Assembly (NCBI GenBank): GCA_937123825.1 | Contig: CAKZKQ010000117.1 | Coordinates: 1 to 64,000, forward strand | Origin: an uncultured Pseudomonadota bacterium | GTDB lineage: Bacteria; Myxococcota_A; Bradymonadia; Bradymonadales; GCA-2716585 | Reading direction: 5' to 3' | DNA length: 64,000 bases | Part shown: positions 38,097 to 48,477 of the stretch, piece after piece | Position numbering within the stretch: position 1 is the first letter of the stretch | Layout: every line of letters begins with the position of its first letter | Made by a program: the position numbers and the translations under genes | Notes under the pieces: generated by a model | What the model saw: the letters and a program-made list of their open reading frames with translations, nothing else | What the model was told of the DNA's origin: nothing | The model's database searches: none

Positions 38097-38996
38097 ATGG
38101 ACTGGGATGAGCTTCGTTACGTGCTGGTGGTGTCGCGCGAGTTGACGTTGAGCCGCGCGGCGACGCGCCTGGGGGTGAGCCATACGACGGTGGGGCGCCG
38201 GATCAAGGCGCTTGAGGGGCGCCTGGGGGTGCGGCTCTTTGATCGGACCCCCGAGGGGTTTGTGCCCACGACGGCGGGGCAGGATATTGCCCGCGTGGCG
38301 CAGGAGATGGAGGCGGAGGTGCTCTCTTTGGAGGGGCGCGTGCTGGGCAGGGATGTGCGGCTTGAGGGGGAGCTGCGGGTGACGACGATGGACATGCTCT
38401 ACGTGAGCTTTCACGAGGCCTTTTCGTCGTTTTCGCGCCGTTATCAGGGGATCAACTTGACGGTGGTGGCCACCGACAGGGAGGCGTCGTTGACGCGCCG
38501 CGAGGCCGATGTGGCGCTGCGGATGACGGGGACGCCGCCCGAGCACCTGGTGGGGCAGCGCGTGGGGACGGTGGCCTTTGCGGTTTACGCCAGTCGCGCG
38601 TTGGCCCAGCGTGTGGGCTCAGGGGCAAGTTACAGTGACTATCCGTGGTTGCACTGGGATGGGCGGTTGAACATGCGCTGGTTGGACGCGTTTTTGGCCC
38701 GCAGGGCGCCTGGGGCGCAGATCGCGATGCGGGTGGACTTCAGCTCTCTTTTGATGCGTGAGGCGATCGCCGCCGGGGTGGGGGTGCATTTTCAGGCCTG
38801 CTTTGTGGCCGACGCCGATCCGCGTCTGGTGAGAATTGGACCGGTGGAAGAGGGCTTCAGCAGGGATTTGTGGCTCTTGACGTTGCGGGACCTGCGCCAC
38901 ACCGGCCGCGTGCGCGCTTTTATGGACCACATGCCTGGGGCGATCCGCAGCGCGCTGGCCGCACTCGATGCCCGTGTTGGGGATGATCCCTCGTGA
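38097..38996 (+). CDS. LysR-family transcriptional regulator
   Basis: The 299-residue protein has an N-terminal winged helix-turn-helix with LSRAATRLGVSHTTVGRRIKALEGRLGVRLFDRTPEGF, followed by a C-terminal substrate-binding domain (about 90-295). The HTH is close to the LysR consensus, but Thr replaces Ser/Pro at SHTTVGRRI (often QSAVSRQI), as in the group with a VGRR stretch. It probably controls the divergent MDR oxidoreductase gene and itself. Ligand unknown. Confidence 0.92.
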   Translation: MDWDELRYVLVVSRELTLSRAATRLGVSHTTVGRRIKALEGRLGVRLFDRTPEGFVPTTAGQDIARVAQEMEAEVLSLEGRVLGRDVRLEGELRVTTMDMLYVSFHEAFSSFSRRYQGINLTVVATDREASLTRREADVALRMTGTPPEHLVGQRVGTVAFAVYASRALAQRVGSGASYSDYPWLHWDGRLNMRWLDAFLARRAPGAQIAMRVDFSSLLMREAIAAGVGVHFQACFVADADPRLVRIGPVEEGFSRDLWLLTLRDLRHTGRVRAFMDHMPGAIRSALAALDARVGDDPS

Positions 38997-39083
38997 GGCG
39001 CGTGTTGGTGGTGGGCGATGCGCGCCGTGGCCGACGGCCACGGCGCGTTCAATGGGGAAGGTGAGAGGTGCGGCAGGGCGCGC

Positions 39084-42000
39084 TCACATGTTGCGGCGGT
39101 ACTGGCCGCCGACCTCGTAGAGCGCCTGGGTGATCTGGCCAAGGCTGGCCACGCGCACGGTGTCCATCAGCGCCTCAAAGAGGTTGCCGTTGTTCAGCGC
39201 CACCTGCTGCAGGTGCGCCAGCGCCTCTTTGCAGGCCTCGGCGTTGGACTGCTGGAAGGCCCGCAGGTGGGTCAACTGCATGTTCTTCTCGGCGGGCGTG
39301 GCGCGGGTCAACTCGATCTCTTTGGGGGTTTCGCCCGCTTCGCCCGGCGCCAGATAGGTGTTGACGCCAATGATCGGCAGCTCGCCCGAGTGCTTTTTAA
39401 GCTCGTACTTGATGGACTCTTCCTGGATTTTGCTGCGCTGGTACTGGGTCTCCATGGCGCCAAGGACGCCGCCGCGCTCCGAAATCCGCTCAAACTCCTG
39501 CAAGACGGCCTCTTCGACCAGATCGGTCAGCTCTTCGACCACAAACGAGCCCTGCCAGGGGTTTTCGTTCTTGGTCAGGCCAAATTCGCGGTTGATGATG
39601 AGCTGGATGGCCATGGCGCGCCGCACGGACTCTTCGGTGGGCGTGGTGATGGCCTCGTCGTAGGCGTTGGTGTGGAGGCTGTTGCAGTTGTCCCACAGGG
39701 CCAGCAGCGCCTGGAGCGTGGTGCGGATGTCGTTGAACTGGATCTCCTGGGCGTGCAGCGAGCGGCCCGAGGTCTGGATGTGGTACTTGAGCTTCTGGCT
39801 GCGGTCGCTGGCGCCGTAGCGCTTGCGCATGGCCACCGCCCAGATCCGCCGCGCCACGCGCCCGATGACGGTGTACTCGGGGTCCAGCCCATTGGAGAAG
39901 AAGAAGGAGAGGTTGGGGGCGAAGTCGTCGATGCTCATGCCCCGGCCCAGGTAGTACTCCACCAGGGTGAAGCCATTGGCGAGCGTGAAGGCCAACTGGC
40001 TGATGGGGTTGGCCCCGGCTTCGGCGATGTGGTAGCCGCTGATGGAGACCGAGTAGTAGTTCCGCACCCCGTGGTCGATGAAGTAGGCCTGGATGTCGCC
40101 CATCATCTTCAGGGCAAACTCGGTGGAGAAGATGCAGGTGTTCTGGGCCTGGTCTTCTTTGAGGATGTCGGCCTGGACGGTGCCGCGCACGATTTTGAGG
40201 GTTTTGGCGGCGACCTCGGCGCGCTCATCGGCGGTGGCGGCCTGGCCTTTGCTGGCCTCAAAGACATCGACCTGCTGGTCAATGGCGGTGTTGAGGAACA
40301 TGGCCAGGATGATCGGGGCGGGGCCGTTGATGGTCATGCTGACGCTGGTGCTGCGCGCGCAGAGGTCAAAGCCCGCGTAGAGCTTCTTCATGTCCTCCAG
40401 CGTGCAGACGCTCACGCCCGACTCGCCGATTTTCCCATAAATATCAGGCCGCTCGTCCGGGTCGTGCCCGTAGAGCGTCACCGAGTCGAAGGCCGTCGAG
40501 AGGCGCTTGGCGTCGTCGTCCTTGCACAGGTAGTGGAAGCGCTTGTTGGTCCGATCCGGCGTGCCCTCACCGGCAAACTGCCGTTTGGGCTCCTCGCCGG
40601 CCCGCTTAAAGGGGAAGACCCCGGCGGTGTACGGGAAGCTGCCCGGCACGTTCTCTTTCATCTGCCAGGTCAGGATGTCGCCGTGGTCGTTGTAGCGCGG
40701 CAGGCAGATCTTGGGCAGCGCCGTGCCCGAGAGGGTCTCGGTGGTCAAATCGACCGAGAAATCGCGCCCGCGCACCGTGTACGTGAAGGTCTGGCCGCTG
40801 TAGGCCTCTCGCAGGGCAGGCCAGCCGTCCACCAGGGCGCGGCAGTGGGCGTCCATGGCGTCGAGGGCCTGGGTTTTGGCCTCCTGGAGGGTCTGGAGAC
40901 CGCCTGCGCCTGACTCGCCGGCGCCTTGCAGGGCTTCAATGGCGGTTTGGAGGTGCTGGGCCTGACGCGCCAGAGCGGCCTGGGCAGCGGTGTGGCTGTG
41001 GTGGCCGCGCACGGTGCCGGCGATGTCGGCCAGGTAGCGCTCGCGCTGGGCGGGGATGATCTGGTGGGCCTTGGAGGAGATGGGCGACAGACGCCCGACC
41101 TGGGGCCGCACGGAGGTCTCAAAGCGCTGGCCGCTCTTGGCCTCGATGCTGTCGAGAAGGCCCACAAAGAGGGCGTCGACGCCGCTGTCTCCCCACTGGC
41201 TGGCGATGGTGCCAAAGACCGGCAGGGCCTCGTCTTCGACATCGTAGGGGATGTGGTGGTTGCGGCGGTACTGTTTGCGCACGGCGCGCAGAGCGTCGGT
41301 GCTGCCGCGTTTTTCGTATTTGTTGATGGCGACGACGTTGGCGTAGTCGAGCATCTCGATCTTTTCGAGTTGGGTGGCGGCGCCAAACTCGCTGGTCATG
41401 ACGTAGAGCGAGACATCGCAGTGGTCCACGATGGCGCCGTCGCCCTGACCGATGCCGCTGGTTTCGAGCACGATCAGATCGTAGTTGGCGGCCTGGAAGA
41501 CTTTGATGGCGTCATCGACGGCCTTGGTCAGGCCAGTGCGGCTGCCGCGGCTGGCCATCGAGCGCAGGAAAGCACCATCACCGTAGATGGCGTTCATGCG
41601 GATGCGGTCGCCCAGCAGCGCGCCGCCGGTGCGTCGACGGGTGGGGTCGGTGGCCAGGATGGCGATGCGCTTGTCGGGGAAGCTGCGGCGAAAGCGCAGG
41701 ACCAGCTCATCGGTCAGCGAGCTTTTGCCCGCGCCGCCGGTGCCGGTGATGCCCAGCACGGGTGCCGGTGTGCCCTTGCGCTCGGGCAGGTCGATTTCGC
41801 CCAGGCGCCCGGCTTCGGCCAGCGAGAGGGCGCGGGCGACGTGGAGATCGTTGGAGGCGGCCAGCTCCTGGGCGTCGGGCATGCCGCCGCGCTCGATGGG
41901 ATCGAAGTCGGCCGTTTCGAGCATCTGGTTGATCATGCCCTGGAGGCCAAGTCGGCGGCCGTCGTCGGGGCTGAAGATCTTGTCGATGCCGTGCTGCTCG

Positions 42001-42365
42001 ATGTCCTCAATTTCGCTGGGGACAATGACGCCGCCGCCGCCGCCAAAGATGCGCACGTGACCGGCGCCGTGTTGGTCCAGCAGGTCGCGGGCGTACTTGA
42101 AGTATTCGACGTGGCCGCCCTGGTAGGACGACAGGGCGATGGACTGGGCGTCCTCCTGAATGGCGGCCTGGACGACTTCGGCGACCGAGCGGTTGTGGCC
42201 AAGATGGATGACCTCCACGCCCGAGGCTTGCAGGATGCGGCGCATGACGTTGATGGCCGCGTCGTGCCCGTCAAAGAGGCTCGCAGCGGTCACAAAGCGC
42301 AGCTTGTGCTCGGTGGGGTGGATGTCGTCGACGGGTTTCTTCAGGGGATTGACGCTCACTGACAT
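39084..42365 (-). CDS. icmF: Fused acyl-CoA mutase IcmF (isobutyryl-CoA mutase with G-protein chaperone)
   Basis: IcmF interconverts isobutyryl-CoA and n-butyryl-CoA with adenosylcobalamin. The 1093-residue protein carries, in order, an N-terminal B12-binding domain ([28 protein letters not shown]), a MeaI-like GTPase domain at about residue 205-450 ([19 protein letters not shown]), and the TIM-barrel mutase domain ([50 protein letters not shown]). The fused GTPase loads and protects the cofactor. The [12 protein letters not shown] segment is the form typical of IcmF rather than methylmalonyl-CoA mutase; another acyl-CoA such as pivalyl/isovaleryl cannot be excluded. Start at 42365 is chosen (GAGG 7 nt upstream). 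No cobalamin riboswitch was seen upstream. Confidence 0.93.
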   Translation of the reverse strand: MSVSVNPLKKPVDDIHPTEHKLRFVTAASLFDGHDAAINVMRRILQASGVEVIHLGHNRSVAEVVQAAIQEDAQSIALSSYQGGHVEYFKYARDLLDQHGAGHVRIFGGGGGVIVPSEIEDIEQHGIDKIFSPDDGRRLGLQGMINQMLETADFDPIERGGMPDAQELAASNDLHVARALSLAEAGRLGEIDLPERKGTPAPVLGITGTGGAGKSSLTDELVLRFRRSFPDKRIAILATDPTRRRTGGALLGDRIRMNAIYGDGAFLRSMASRGSRTGLTKAVDDAIKVFQAANYDLIVLETSGIGQGDGAIVDHCDVSLYVMTSEFGAATQLEKIEMLDYANVVAINKYEKRGSTDALRAVRKQYRRNHHIPYDVEDEALPVFGTIASQWGDSGVDALFVGLLDSIEAKSGQRFETSVRPQVGRLSPISSKAHQIIPAQRERYLADIAGTVRGHHSHTAAQAALARQAQHLQTAIEALQGAGESGAGGLQTLQEAKTQALDAMDAHCRALVDGWPALREAYSGQTFTYTVRGRDFSVDLTTETLSGTALPKICLPRYNDHGDILTWQMKENVPGSFPYTAGVFPFKRAGEEPKRQFAGEGTPDRTNKRFHYLCKDDDAKRLSTAFDSVTLYGHDPDERPDIYGKIGESGVSVCTLEDMKKLYAGFDLCARSTSVSMTINGPAPIILAMFLNTAIDQQVDVFEASKGQAATADERAEVAAKTLKIVRGTVQADILKEDQAQNTCIFSTEFALKMMGDIQAYFIDHGVRNYYSVSISGYHIAEAGANPISQLAFTLANGFTLVEYYLGRGMSIDDFAPNLSFFFSNGLDPEYTVIGRVARRIWAVAMRKRYGASDRSQKLKYHIQTSGRSLHAQEIQFNDIRTTLQALLALWDNCNSLHTNAYDEAITTPTEESVRRAMAIQLIINREFGLTKNENPWQGSFVVEELTDLVEEAVLQEFERISERGGVLGAMETQYQRSKIQEESIKYELKKHSGELPIIGVNTYLAPGEAGETPKEIELTRATPAEKNMQLTHLRAFQQSNAEACKEALAHLQQVALNNGNLFEALMDTVRVASLGQITQALYEVGGQYRRNM

Positions 42366-42473
42366 GGGCTGCCTCGCTTGATGGAATCCGGTGTGGCGGG
42401 GAGACGCCAACAGGCCATCTTATAGATGGACACCAGATCGGGATGCAAGGTGTCAGGGCGCAGGTACGGCCAG

Positions 42474-43766
42474 TCAGGTCGGTTGGCGCTCTGGGGCGTG
42501 CCACATGCCGCGCACGACGGCCTCGTAGGCGGCCTGCCAGCTTTGCGGTGAGCGCAGCCAGGCCGAAGACGCCTTGCGCGCGCTGGTGTCGTCCTGACGG
42601 CGTTCCTGCTTGATGGGCAGGGGGGTGATGTCGAGTTCCTGGGTTTGCTTGTTCTTTTTCTTTTTGGGCGGCAGGCCGGAGTAGCTGGTGGGCTTCACGG
42701 GCGTTTTGGCCCGCGCTGGCAGGAGGGACGATGATGAGGTGGCATCGGGGTGGCGCGGCGGCGGTCCAAAGCCGGTGCTGCGGTGCGGGTTGCGAGGGGT
42801 TTGGTAACCCGTCCACAAGACCGTGGTGTCCAGCTCGATGCCCGCCACCAGCATTTGAGCCATGGCGCGTTGGATGCCCACCGATGCAGGTTGGCCTGGC
42901 AGGTTGGTGGGGATGAACCCGCAGCGCCGTCCACCTGAAGCGGCGGCCACTGCGGTGGCCAGCATGTCTCCAGGGCCGACCTGGATGAACATTTCGGCGC
43001 CGCGGGCCATCAAGGCGCTGATCTGTCCTTCAAGTCCGATGCCTTCGAGCTTTGAAGAGCGCCGCCGTGTAAAGCACTCACCCAGCCCAGTGCCTTTGAT
43101 GAAGGCCGAGAGCGTGCGGGCGTTGTCGTTGGCGCAGGCCCATCCCACCGATCGCAGCCCGGCCTGGTGAAAGATCGCCAGCGCGCTCAGTTGGGAGGCC
43201 ACCAGTGGGGGCGCCGAGCGTGAAGAGCGGCGCCAGACCTCATCGGCGGCGACAAAAGACGTCGGCGCGGGAGGTAGGGGGGTTTGGGGTTGGGTTTGTG
43301 CGCCAAAGAGCACCGCGACCTTCCCCGGGCGCTCGCTGCTGGCGTGGTAGAAGACCCCGCGGTGGTCATTGAAGGTGGCGCCGGGGCGTTTGTCGATGGC
43401 GGCGGCGGCTTTGAGCATCAACTCCCGGGCGTTTTGTGCGGTGGCCACAATGGCAAGCCGCACCGGGTGTTGGGGGTTGAAGGTCTGCTGGCTTGTCCAT
43501 GCTTGCCAGCGCAACTCCACCGCGCCTTGAAGCTGACCGGCCATCTGGCGACAGAGCCGAACCATGTCCTGAGGGGTGTTGGCGCTGATCAGCAGCAACT
43601 CCTCATAGATGGCTTCCCGTTGGCCTCTCCTGCGGTAGGGCTCCTGGCCAGTGGGGATGCTGGGTTTGGAGCCTGTGGCTTGGGCGCTGAGCCGTTTGGG
43701 TGTGGGTGATGGCACCAACGTGGTGTCGCCAGGCTGCGATGTATGTGGGGGCTGATTTTTCGACAT
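42474..43766 (-). CDS. Orphan acyltransferase-like protein lacking the GHSxG nucleophile
   Basis: The 430-residue protein follows the KS-AT linker plus malonyl/acyl-transferase layout of polyunsaturated fatty acid or polyketide synthases. LLLISANTPQDMVRLC (linker) is at about 57-72, HRGVFY about 135, PGKVAVLFGAQTQ about 147 (usually LFPGQGSQ), and FIQVGPGDML about 250. A post-AT piece ends GIELDTTVLW near 318. The nucleophile motif GHSxG is replaced by GWACAND (about 198-204), so Ser may be Cys or simply lost, and the protein is unlikely to be a normal AT. N- and C-termini are disordered (Lys-rich KKKKNKQ). No KS, ACP or other synthase module is adjacent. It ends about 108 bp from icmF. Confidence 0.6.
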   Translation of the reverse strand: MSKNQPPHTSQPGDTTLVPSPTPKRLSAQATGSKPSIPTGQEPYRRRGQREAIYEELLLISANTPQDMVRLCRQMAGQLQGAVELRWQAWTSQQTFNPQHPVRLAIVATAQNARELMLKAAAAIDKRPGATFNDHRGVFYHASSERPGKVAVLFGAQTQPQTPLPPAPTSFVAADEVWRRSSRSAPPLVASQLSALAIFHQAGLRSVGWACANDNARTLSAFIKGTGLGECFTRRRSSKLEGIGLEGQISALMARGAEMFIQVGPGDMLATAVAAASGGRRCGFIPTNLPGQPASVGIQRAMAQMLVAGIELDTTVLWTGYQTPRNPHRSTGFGPPPRHPDATSSSSLLPARAKTPVKPTSYSGLPPKKKKNKQTQELDITPLPIKQERRQDDTSARKASSAWLRSPQSWQAAYEAVVRGMWHAPERQPT

Positions 43767-44096
43767 GAGCGTAAGGTTGCTGCAAATGAGCCGTGTCGTT
43801 GGTGCAGGTCAACACTGAAAGTTGATGCGGTCTGTCTAAAGACATGATGTGTTTTTTGTGGCCCCGGTTCAACCCTTTTCTGACGGTTTGGGACGTTTGA
43901 ACAAAAGTTTGGGACATTTGGACAAAGCCGTGCTGGCCGATGTCGATGGGAAACGGTGTTGCTTTTCCATCATGTGGGGGATGTTTTGGGGGCGGATGGT
44001 CGGGCCTGAGGAGATCCATGGCGGCCGGTGGTGTCTATGGCCCACAAGGTACGGCGTATTGTTTGGTTTTTTCGTAAGGGTTTTGTTTTTTGTGAA
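43767..44096. other. Intergenic region with tandem repeat
   Basis: It separates the giant sensor gene (ending at 44097) from the acyltransferase-like gene. The left part contains a 21-bp direct repeat (43886-43927, listed separately), and the right part is T-rich on + (44060-44092). No further gene was seen. Confidence 0.6.
43886..43927. repeat. 21-bp tandem direct repeat, candidate AraC-type operator
   Basis: Two adjacent 21-bp copies begin GTTTGGGACRTTTGRACAAAR and agree at 18 of 21 positions. They lie 120-161 bp upstream of the acyltransferase-like gene. Twenty-one base pairs is the spacing of paired AraC-family half sites. The sensor next door ends in an AraC domain. Confidence 0.6.
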
Positions 44097-47000
44097 TCAG
44101 GTTTTCAGATCCTGGCCAGGGCTGGATCCGTACTGCGATTTGTAGAGTCGGGACAGGTAGGACTGGCTCATGCCGACCGCTGCAGCGATCTCTCCGACGG
44201 TGTTCATGGAGCGTTGCTCGATGAGTGTGCGTGCGTGATCGAGGCGGCGTTGGCGCAGGTGTTGCGCGGGGGTTTGTCCGGTGAGCGTTTTAAAGTCTCG
44301 GTAGAAGGCACTGCGGCTCATGGCCACAGCGCGGGCCAGCTCGGCTGCGTCCAGCGATTGATCGGCGAGCCGTTGGTCGATGGTGTCGTTGACGCGTGTC
44401 AGCAAGGTGGTGGGTTGGGGCATCTCTTGGGGTGGTTGGGTGGGGGTGTGCTCGGGTTGTGGGGTGGGTGCGGTGGGCCGGCACAGGTGGGCGACGCGGG
44501 CCAGCAGCTCGCGCATGTGAAAGGGTTTGCTCATGAAGTCGTCGGCCAGCTCCAGGCTTTCAAGGCGAGTGTCCTGGGCGGCGTGAGCGGAGACGAGCAG
44601 GATGGGGATGTGTGCGGTGTCGGGCTGGGATTTGAGTTGTCGGGTCATCTCCATGCCGTCCATGCGGGGCATCATGATGTCCGAGACGATGGCGTCGGGC
44701 CAGGGGTTGTCCTTGAGCCATTGGAGGGCTTGGGCGCCGTCAGAGACGGTGTCGGTGTGGTAGTGGCGTTGGAGGTGCTCGGCGATGTACGCCTGCATAT
44801 CGGGGTGGTCTTCGACGACGAGCACGCGCTGGGCGCCCTGGGGGCCGTGGTGGGTTGGCTCTGGCGGTGGTGTGGTGGTGTTGGGGCGCGCGGGGCTCAG
44901 GTCGATGTCATCGGGGCCAAGGTGGTGGACGCCGGTGGGCAGGGAGATCCAGAAGGTGCTTCCCTCCCCGGGGTGGCTGTCGACGCCGACGTCGCCGCCG
45001 TGGAGTTCGACAATCTCGCGGGTGATGGACAGGCCCAGTCCGGTGCTCTTGTAGCTTTCGGTGTGGGGGTGTGCCTGTGAGAAGCGCTCGAAGATGGTGA
45101 GTTGGGCGCTGGGTTCGATGCCGGGGCCATTGTCGGAGACTTCAATGCGGATGTGGCCATCGTCCAGCGCGCCGTACTGCAGCAGCCGGACGGTGATCTG
45201 GTCATCGGCGGGGGTGTATTTGAAGGCGTTGCCCAGGAGGTTGGCCACGGCTTTGTCGAGCAGTTCGGGAGAGAAGTAGAGCGGGACGGGTTGGTCGGGC
45301 AGTTGCAGCGTGAGGCGCTCGGTCTCTTCGGGCAGTGCGAAGCGGCTGGTCAGGCGGCGCAAAAAGGCGCACGCGTCCACGCGGCGGACCTTGAGTGGGA
45401 CAGCGCCAGCCTCAAAGCGGGCGGCGTCGAGGAGTTGCTCGACCAGTTCGGAGAGGCGGTCGGTGTTTCGCCTGGCCATGGTCAGGCGACGGCGCTGGGG
45501 GGCGTCGGTGTGGGCGATGTCCTGCTCCAGGTCGGTCAGGGCGCCTTGGACCAGCGTCAGCGGGGTGCGCAGCTCATGGGAGATGGTGGTGACAAAGCGG
45601 CTGCGGGCCTGGTCGAGCTTGGACAGGCGCTGGGCTTGTTGGCTCAGCAGGTCGCGCTGGGCGGCCAGGAGTTCGTTCTGGAGCTTGAGATCCTGGCTTT
45701 GGTTGGTGAGGCGGCCGTTGAGCCGGGCCAGCTCCTGGGCTTGTTGTCCAAGCTGGGTGTTGCGCTCATCGAGGTCGGCGGTGCGTCGGTGGACCAGGGT
45801 GTCGAGTTCGCGCTGGCGTTGGCGCAGACGCCGGGTGTAGAGGTGGACGCCGAGTGCCAGGGCCACCGCCAGAGCCGCCGCCATCAGGAGTTTGAAGAGC
45901 GTGGTCTCTGTCCACGCAGGCGCGCGCGTGATGGTCGCGACGGCTTTGGCAGGGCTCCAGCGCCCGTTGAGGCCGCTTTGGAGTTCCAGCGTGAAGGTGC
46001 CTGGCGGGAGGTTGGTCCACGAGCCCTGGGGGCTGAAGCTGGGCTTGGACCACCGCTTGGTGAAGCCGCGCAGGCGGTGGCGCGTCATGAGCTTGTGGGT
46101 GGTTGAGACCGAAGGGGTGGCCCAATGGACGCTGAGGCTTTTTTGTTCGGGGTTCAGTTTGATGTGGGCGTGTTCGGCGGTGGATGGCAGGAGGGTTGGG
46201 GGTTGGTCGCTGCGTTGGTAAGAGGCCAGTCTTGGGGGGCGCAGAATGTCTGAAGCCTGGGTTTTGGGATCGATGATGGCCACACCGGCCTGGGTGGGGA
46301 AGGCCATGCGGCCGTCGGACAGGGTGGTGCAGGCGGGTTGGAAGCCGCCGTTGCACTCGGCGTCGTGCATGCCCTGGTGGGTGTTGTAGAGGGCGGGCTG
46401 GAGCAGGTCATCGTCCCCGGCGAAGAAGCGCTCAAGGTGGTCTTGCTCCAGGAGCATGATGCCTTTGTTGGTGCTCATCCACAGGCGGCCTCTGGGGTCT
46501 TGTTGGATGCAGTGGACGGCGTCGTCGTAGAGGCCGTGGTTGAGGTCGGCGCACTGGATCCGGGCGTTGTCTGCGCTGGGGTCGGCGACGTGGCACAGGC
46601 CGTGCTCTTCGGTGCCGATCCACAGCGTGCCCCGATCGTCGACGAAGAGCTTGCGGGCGTGAATGTTTTGGTGTGAGGCCTTGGGGCTCAGGGGTTCAAA
46701 CTGGCCCATGCGTTTGCGGTAGACGCCGGTGGAGGTGCCCGCCATCAAGGTGCCGTCGGGGGTGCGCAGCAGGTCGTAGGTGCGCGTGCCGCGCAGGCGG
46801 TGGTCTGTGGAGTCTTGCAGGGTCCAGGTGTCCGGGGGGTGGTCTGGGTTGCCCAGCCAAAGGCCATCGTCGCGGCCGATCCAGAAGTCTCCAGGGCGCT
46901 CCTCAAGCAGGACGCGGACAAAGAGCGAGACGTTGTTTTCCTGGGACGCGGGTTCAAAGCTCCCCTGTGGGTCGTATCGATAGAGCCTGTCGGGGGCGCC

Positions 47001-48290
47001 GACCCAGATGTCGCCGTTGGAGGCGCGGTAGAGGGCCGACGGAAAGGTCTCGTACACGCTCCTGGGGCCAAAAGGCAGGTCTTGGGAGGTGGTCGGGTGG
47101 GTGTTGAAGTCGGTGTGAAGGACACCCATGCGCCAGACCCCGGTCCACAGCGTTCCATTGGGGGTGCCCAGCACAGGGAAGATGACGGTGCCGGCCTTTT
47201 GGGGGTCGATGATCTCAAAGCGGTTGGGGCTAAGGCGCGTGATGCCTTTGTGGGCAAACCAGACCTGCCCCTGGTCGTCCGAGACGGCGCTGGGGATGTC
47301 GTGCTCGACGTGGGCCAGGAGCCCCTGCGGCCCAAAGAGTTGAGGTCCATTTGGCAGCAGCGCCAGCGGGCTTTGTTGGGGGACCATGGCCTCTGTGCAG
47401 GCCCCCAGCGCCAGCGACTCGGGGTGGCGCACGAAGGTGTCGCGGCCGTACCAGACGCCGCTGTGTCCCTGGTAGATGAAGGTGCCATCGGGCAGGGCGA
47501 CCATCGTGCAGCTTTTGGACAGCGGTTGGCCGTCTGCGGCGGTGCGGGCGATGAAGTTCTTGCCGTCAAACTCGCTCAGACCCTGCGTCAGCAGATCGAT
47601 CCACAGGTTGCCCTCGGGGGATTGGTAGACAAAGTGGCTTTTGGGTTGGACGGGTTCGGGCAGGTCGATCCAGCGGTGGGTGCCGTCGGGGCGGATGTGG
47701 TAGAGCCGCAGCGGCTGCTGGTAGAGGATGACGCCGCCGTCGCTCAGGTGTTGGCTGTGGGGGGCCAGGGGTTTGGGGGCCTTGTGCAGCGCCGTCAGCC
47801 GCACGCCGTCGTAGACGTAGAAGGTGCCCCGGCTGTAGATGTAGATTTTGCCATCGACGGTGACGGGTTTGAGGTGCGACTGCAGGGGTTCTGCGCCGTC
47901 TTTGAGCAGCTCGAAGCCTTGTTCAGAGACGATGATGACGTGGCCAATGTCGGTGTTGGCCCACAGGTTTCCCCCTGGTGCTTTGCCGATGTGGATGATG
48001 CGGCGCCTTGGCAGCCCGGCGCTGCGGCCCTGGAAGTGCTCAAAGTGTTGTCCATCAAAGCGCACCAGGCCGTTGTAGTTGGACATCCACAAAAAGCCGT
48101 GCGCATCAAAGAGCACCTGTGTTGGGTGCTTGATGGGCAGGCCGTCGTGGGCGCCCCAGGTCTGGCTCACCATGCCTTCGGCGGTGCGCTCCTGCGCCAG
48201 CGCTGCTCCCGACCAAAGCAAGGCCATCGTCGCCATGAGGGCGCCCAAGGCCCTCCAGGCCCGGTGTTTATGTGCAGATGGCGATGTCAT
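44097..48290 (-). CDS. Hybrid two-component system: beta-propeller sensor, histidine kinase, receiver, AraC output
   Basis: About 1397 residues from ATG 48290, the start that gives a signal peptide (ATMALLWSGAALAQE). The periplasmic part has reg_prop-type blades (WMSNYNGLVRFDG, LWINTDIGH-like, LWIGTEEHG, WMSTNKGIM) and a Y_Y_Y-like strand region. A membrane helix follows (LLMAAALAVALALGV). The HisKA domain has SRFVTTISHELRTPLTL with phospho-accepting His, and the HATPase has NLLGNAFKYT, DNGPGI and GLGLSITREI. The receiver (VVEDHPDM, DIMMPRMDGM, KPF) is intact, and the C-terminal AraC domain (FYRDFKTLTGQTPAQHLRQRR, MSQSYLSRLYKSQYG) binds DNA. It thus senses an extracytoplasmic ligand and controls genes directly. 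The tandem repeat beside it is a plausible target. Confidence 0.92.
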   Translation of the reverse strand: MTSPSAHKHRAWRALGALMATMALLWSGAALAQERTAEGMVSQTWGAHDGLPIKHPTQVLFDAHGFLWMSNYNGLVRFDGQHFEHFQGRSAGLPRRRIIHIGKAPGGNLWANTDIGHVIIVSEQGFELLKDGAEPLQSHLKPVTVDGKIYIYSRGTFYVYDGVRLTALHKAPKPLAPHSQHLSDGGVILYQQPLRLYHIRPDGTHRWIDLPEPVQPKSHFVYQSPEGNLWIDLLTQGLSEFDGKNFIARTAADGQPLSKSCTMVALPDGTFIYQGHSGVWYGRDTFVRHPESLALGACTEAMVPQQSPLALLPNGPQLFGPQGLLAHVEHDIPSAVSDDQGQVWFAHKGITRLSPNRFEIIDPQKAGTVIFPVLGTPNGTLWTGVWRMGVLHTDFNTHPTTSQDLPFGPRSVYETFPSALYRASNGDIWVGAPDRLYRYDPQGSFEPASQENNVSLFVRVLLEERPGDFWIGRDDGLWLGNPDHPPDTWTLQDSTDHRLRGTRTYDLLRTPDGTLMAGTSTGVYRKRMGQFEPLSPKASHQNIHARKLFVDDRGTLWIGTEEHGLCHVADPSADNARIQCADLNHGLYDDAVHCIQQDPRGRLWMSTNKGIMLLEQDHLERFFAGDDDLLQPALYNTHQGMHDAECNGGFQPACTTLSDGRMAFPTQAGVAIIDPKTQASDILRPPRLASYQRSDQPPTLLPSTAEHAHIKLNPEQKSLSVHWATPSVSTTHKLMTRHRLRGFTKRWSKPSFSPQGSWTNLPPGTFTLELQSGLNGRWSPAKAVATITRAPAWTETTLFKLLMAAALAVALALGVHLYTRRLRQRQRELDTLVHRRTADLDERNTQLGQQAQELARLNGRLTNQSQDLKLQNELLAAQRDLLSQQAQRLSKLDQARSRFVTTISHELRTPLTLVQGALTDLEQDIAHTDAPQRRRLTMARRNTDRLSELVEQLLDAARFEAGAVPLKVRRVDACAFLRRLTSRFALPEETERLTLQLPDQPVPLYFSPELLDKAVANLLGNAFKYTPADDQITVRLLQYGALDDGHIRIEVSDNGPGIEPSAQLTIFERFSQAHPHTESYKSTGLGLSITREIVELHGGDVGVDSHPGEGSTFWISLPTGVHHLGPDDIDLSPARPNTTTPPPEPTHHGPQGAQRVLVVEDHPDMQAYIAEHLQRHYHTDTVSDGAQALQWLKDNPWPDAIVSDIMMPRMDGMEMTRQLKSQPDTAHIPILLVSAHAAQDTRLESLELADDFMSKPFHMRELLARVAHLCRPTAPTPQPEHTPTQPPQEMPQPTTLLTRVNDTIDQRLADQSLDAAELARAVAMSRSAFYRDFKTLTGQTPAQHLRQRRLDHARTLIEQRSMNTVGEIAAAVGMSQSYLSRLYKSQYGSSPGQDLKT

Positions 48291-48477
48291 GTGGGCAATC
48301 TTAGCAGAATTCTGTGTTTTGATCTGCGCTCGATGGCCAGCCTGCGACCGATTGTTGTGGTGCTGAGTGCGGGTGGGTCCCAATGTCGGCGGCGATGGGG
48401 TTTTTGCGCAGGCGTTGGCAGCCGTGGCGGGCCGTGGCACACTCCAGGCCGTATTTTAATGCAAGGTGGAGGTCACA

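Noticed and set aside
39018-40913. Long plus-strand frames over icmF
   Set aside because: The minus-strand IcmF has all domain motifs; the plus-strand frames have none.
42366-42473. Cobalamin riboswitch upstream of icmF
   Set aside because: No B12-box-like sequence or expected helix was found in the short gap.
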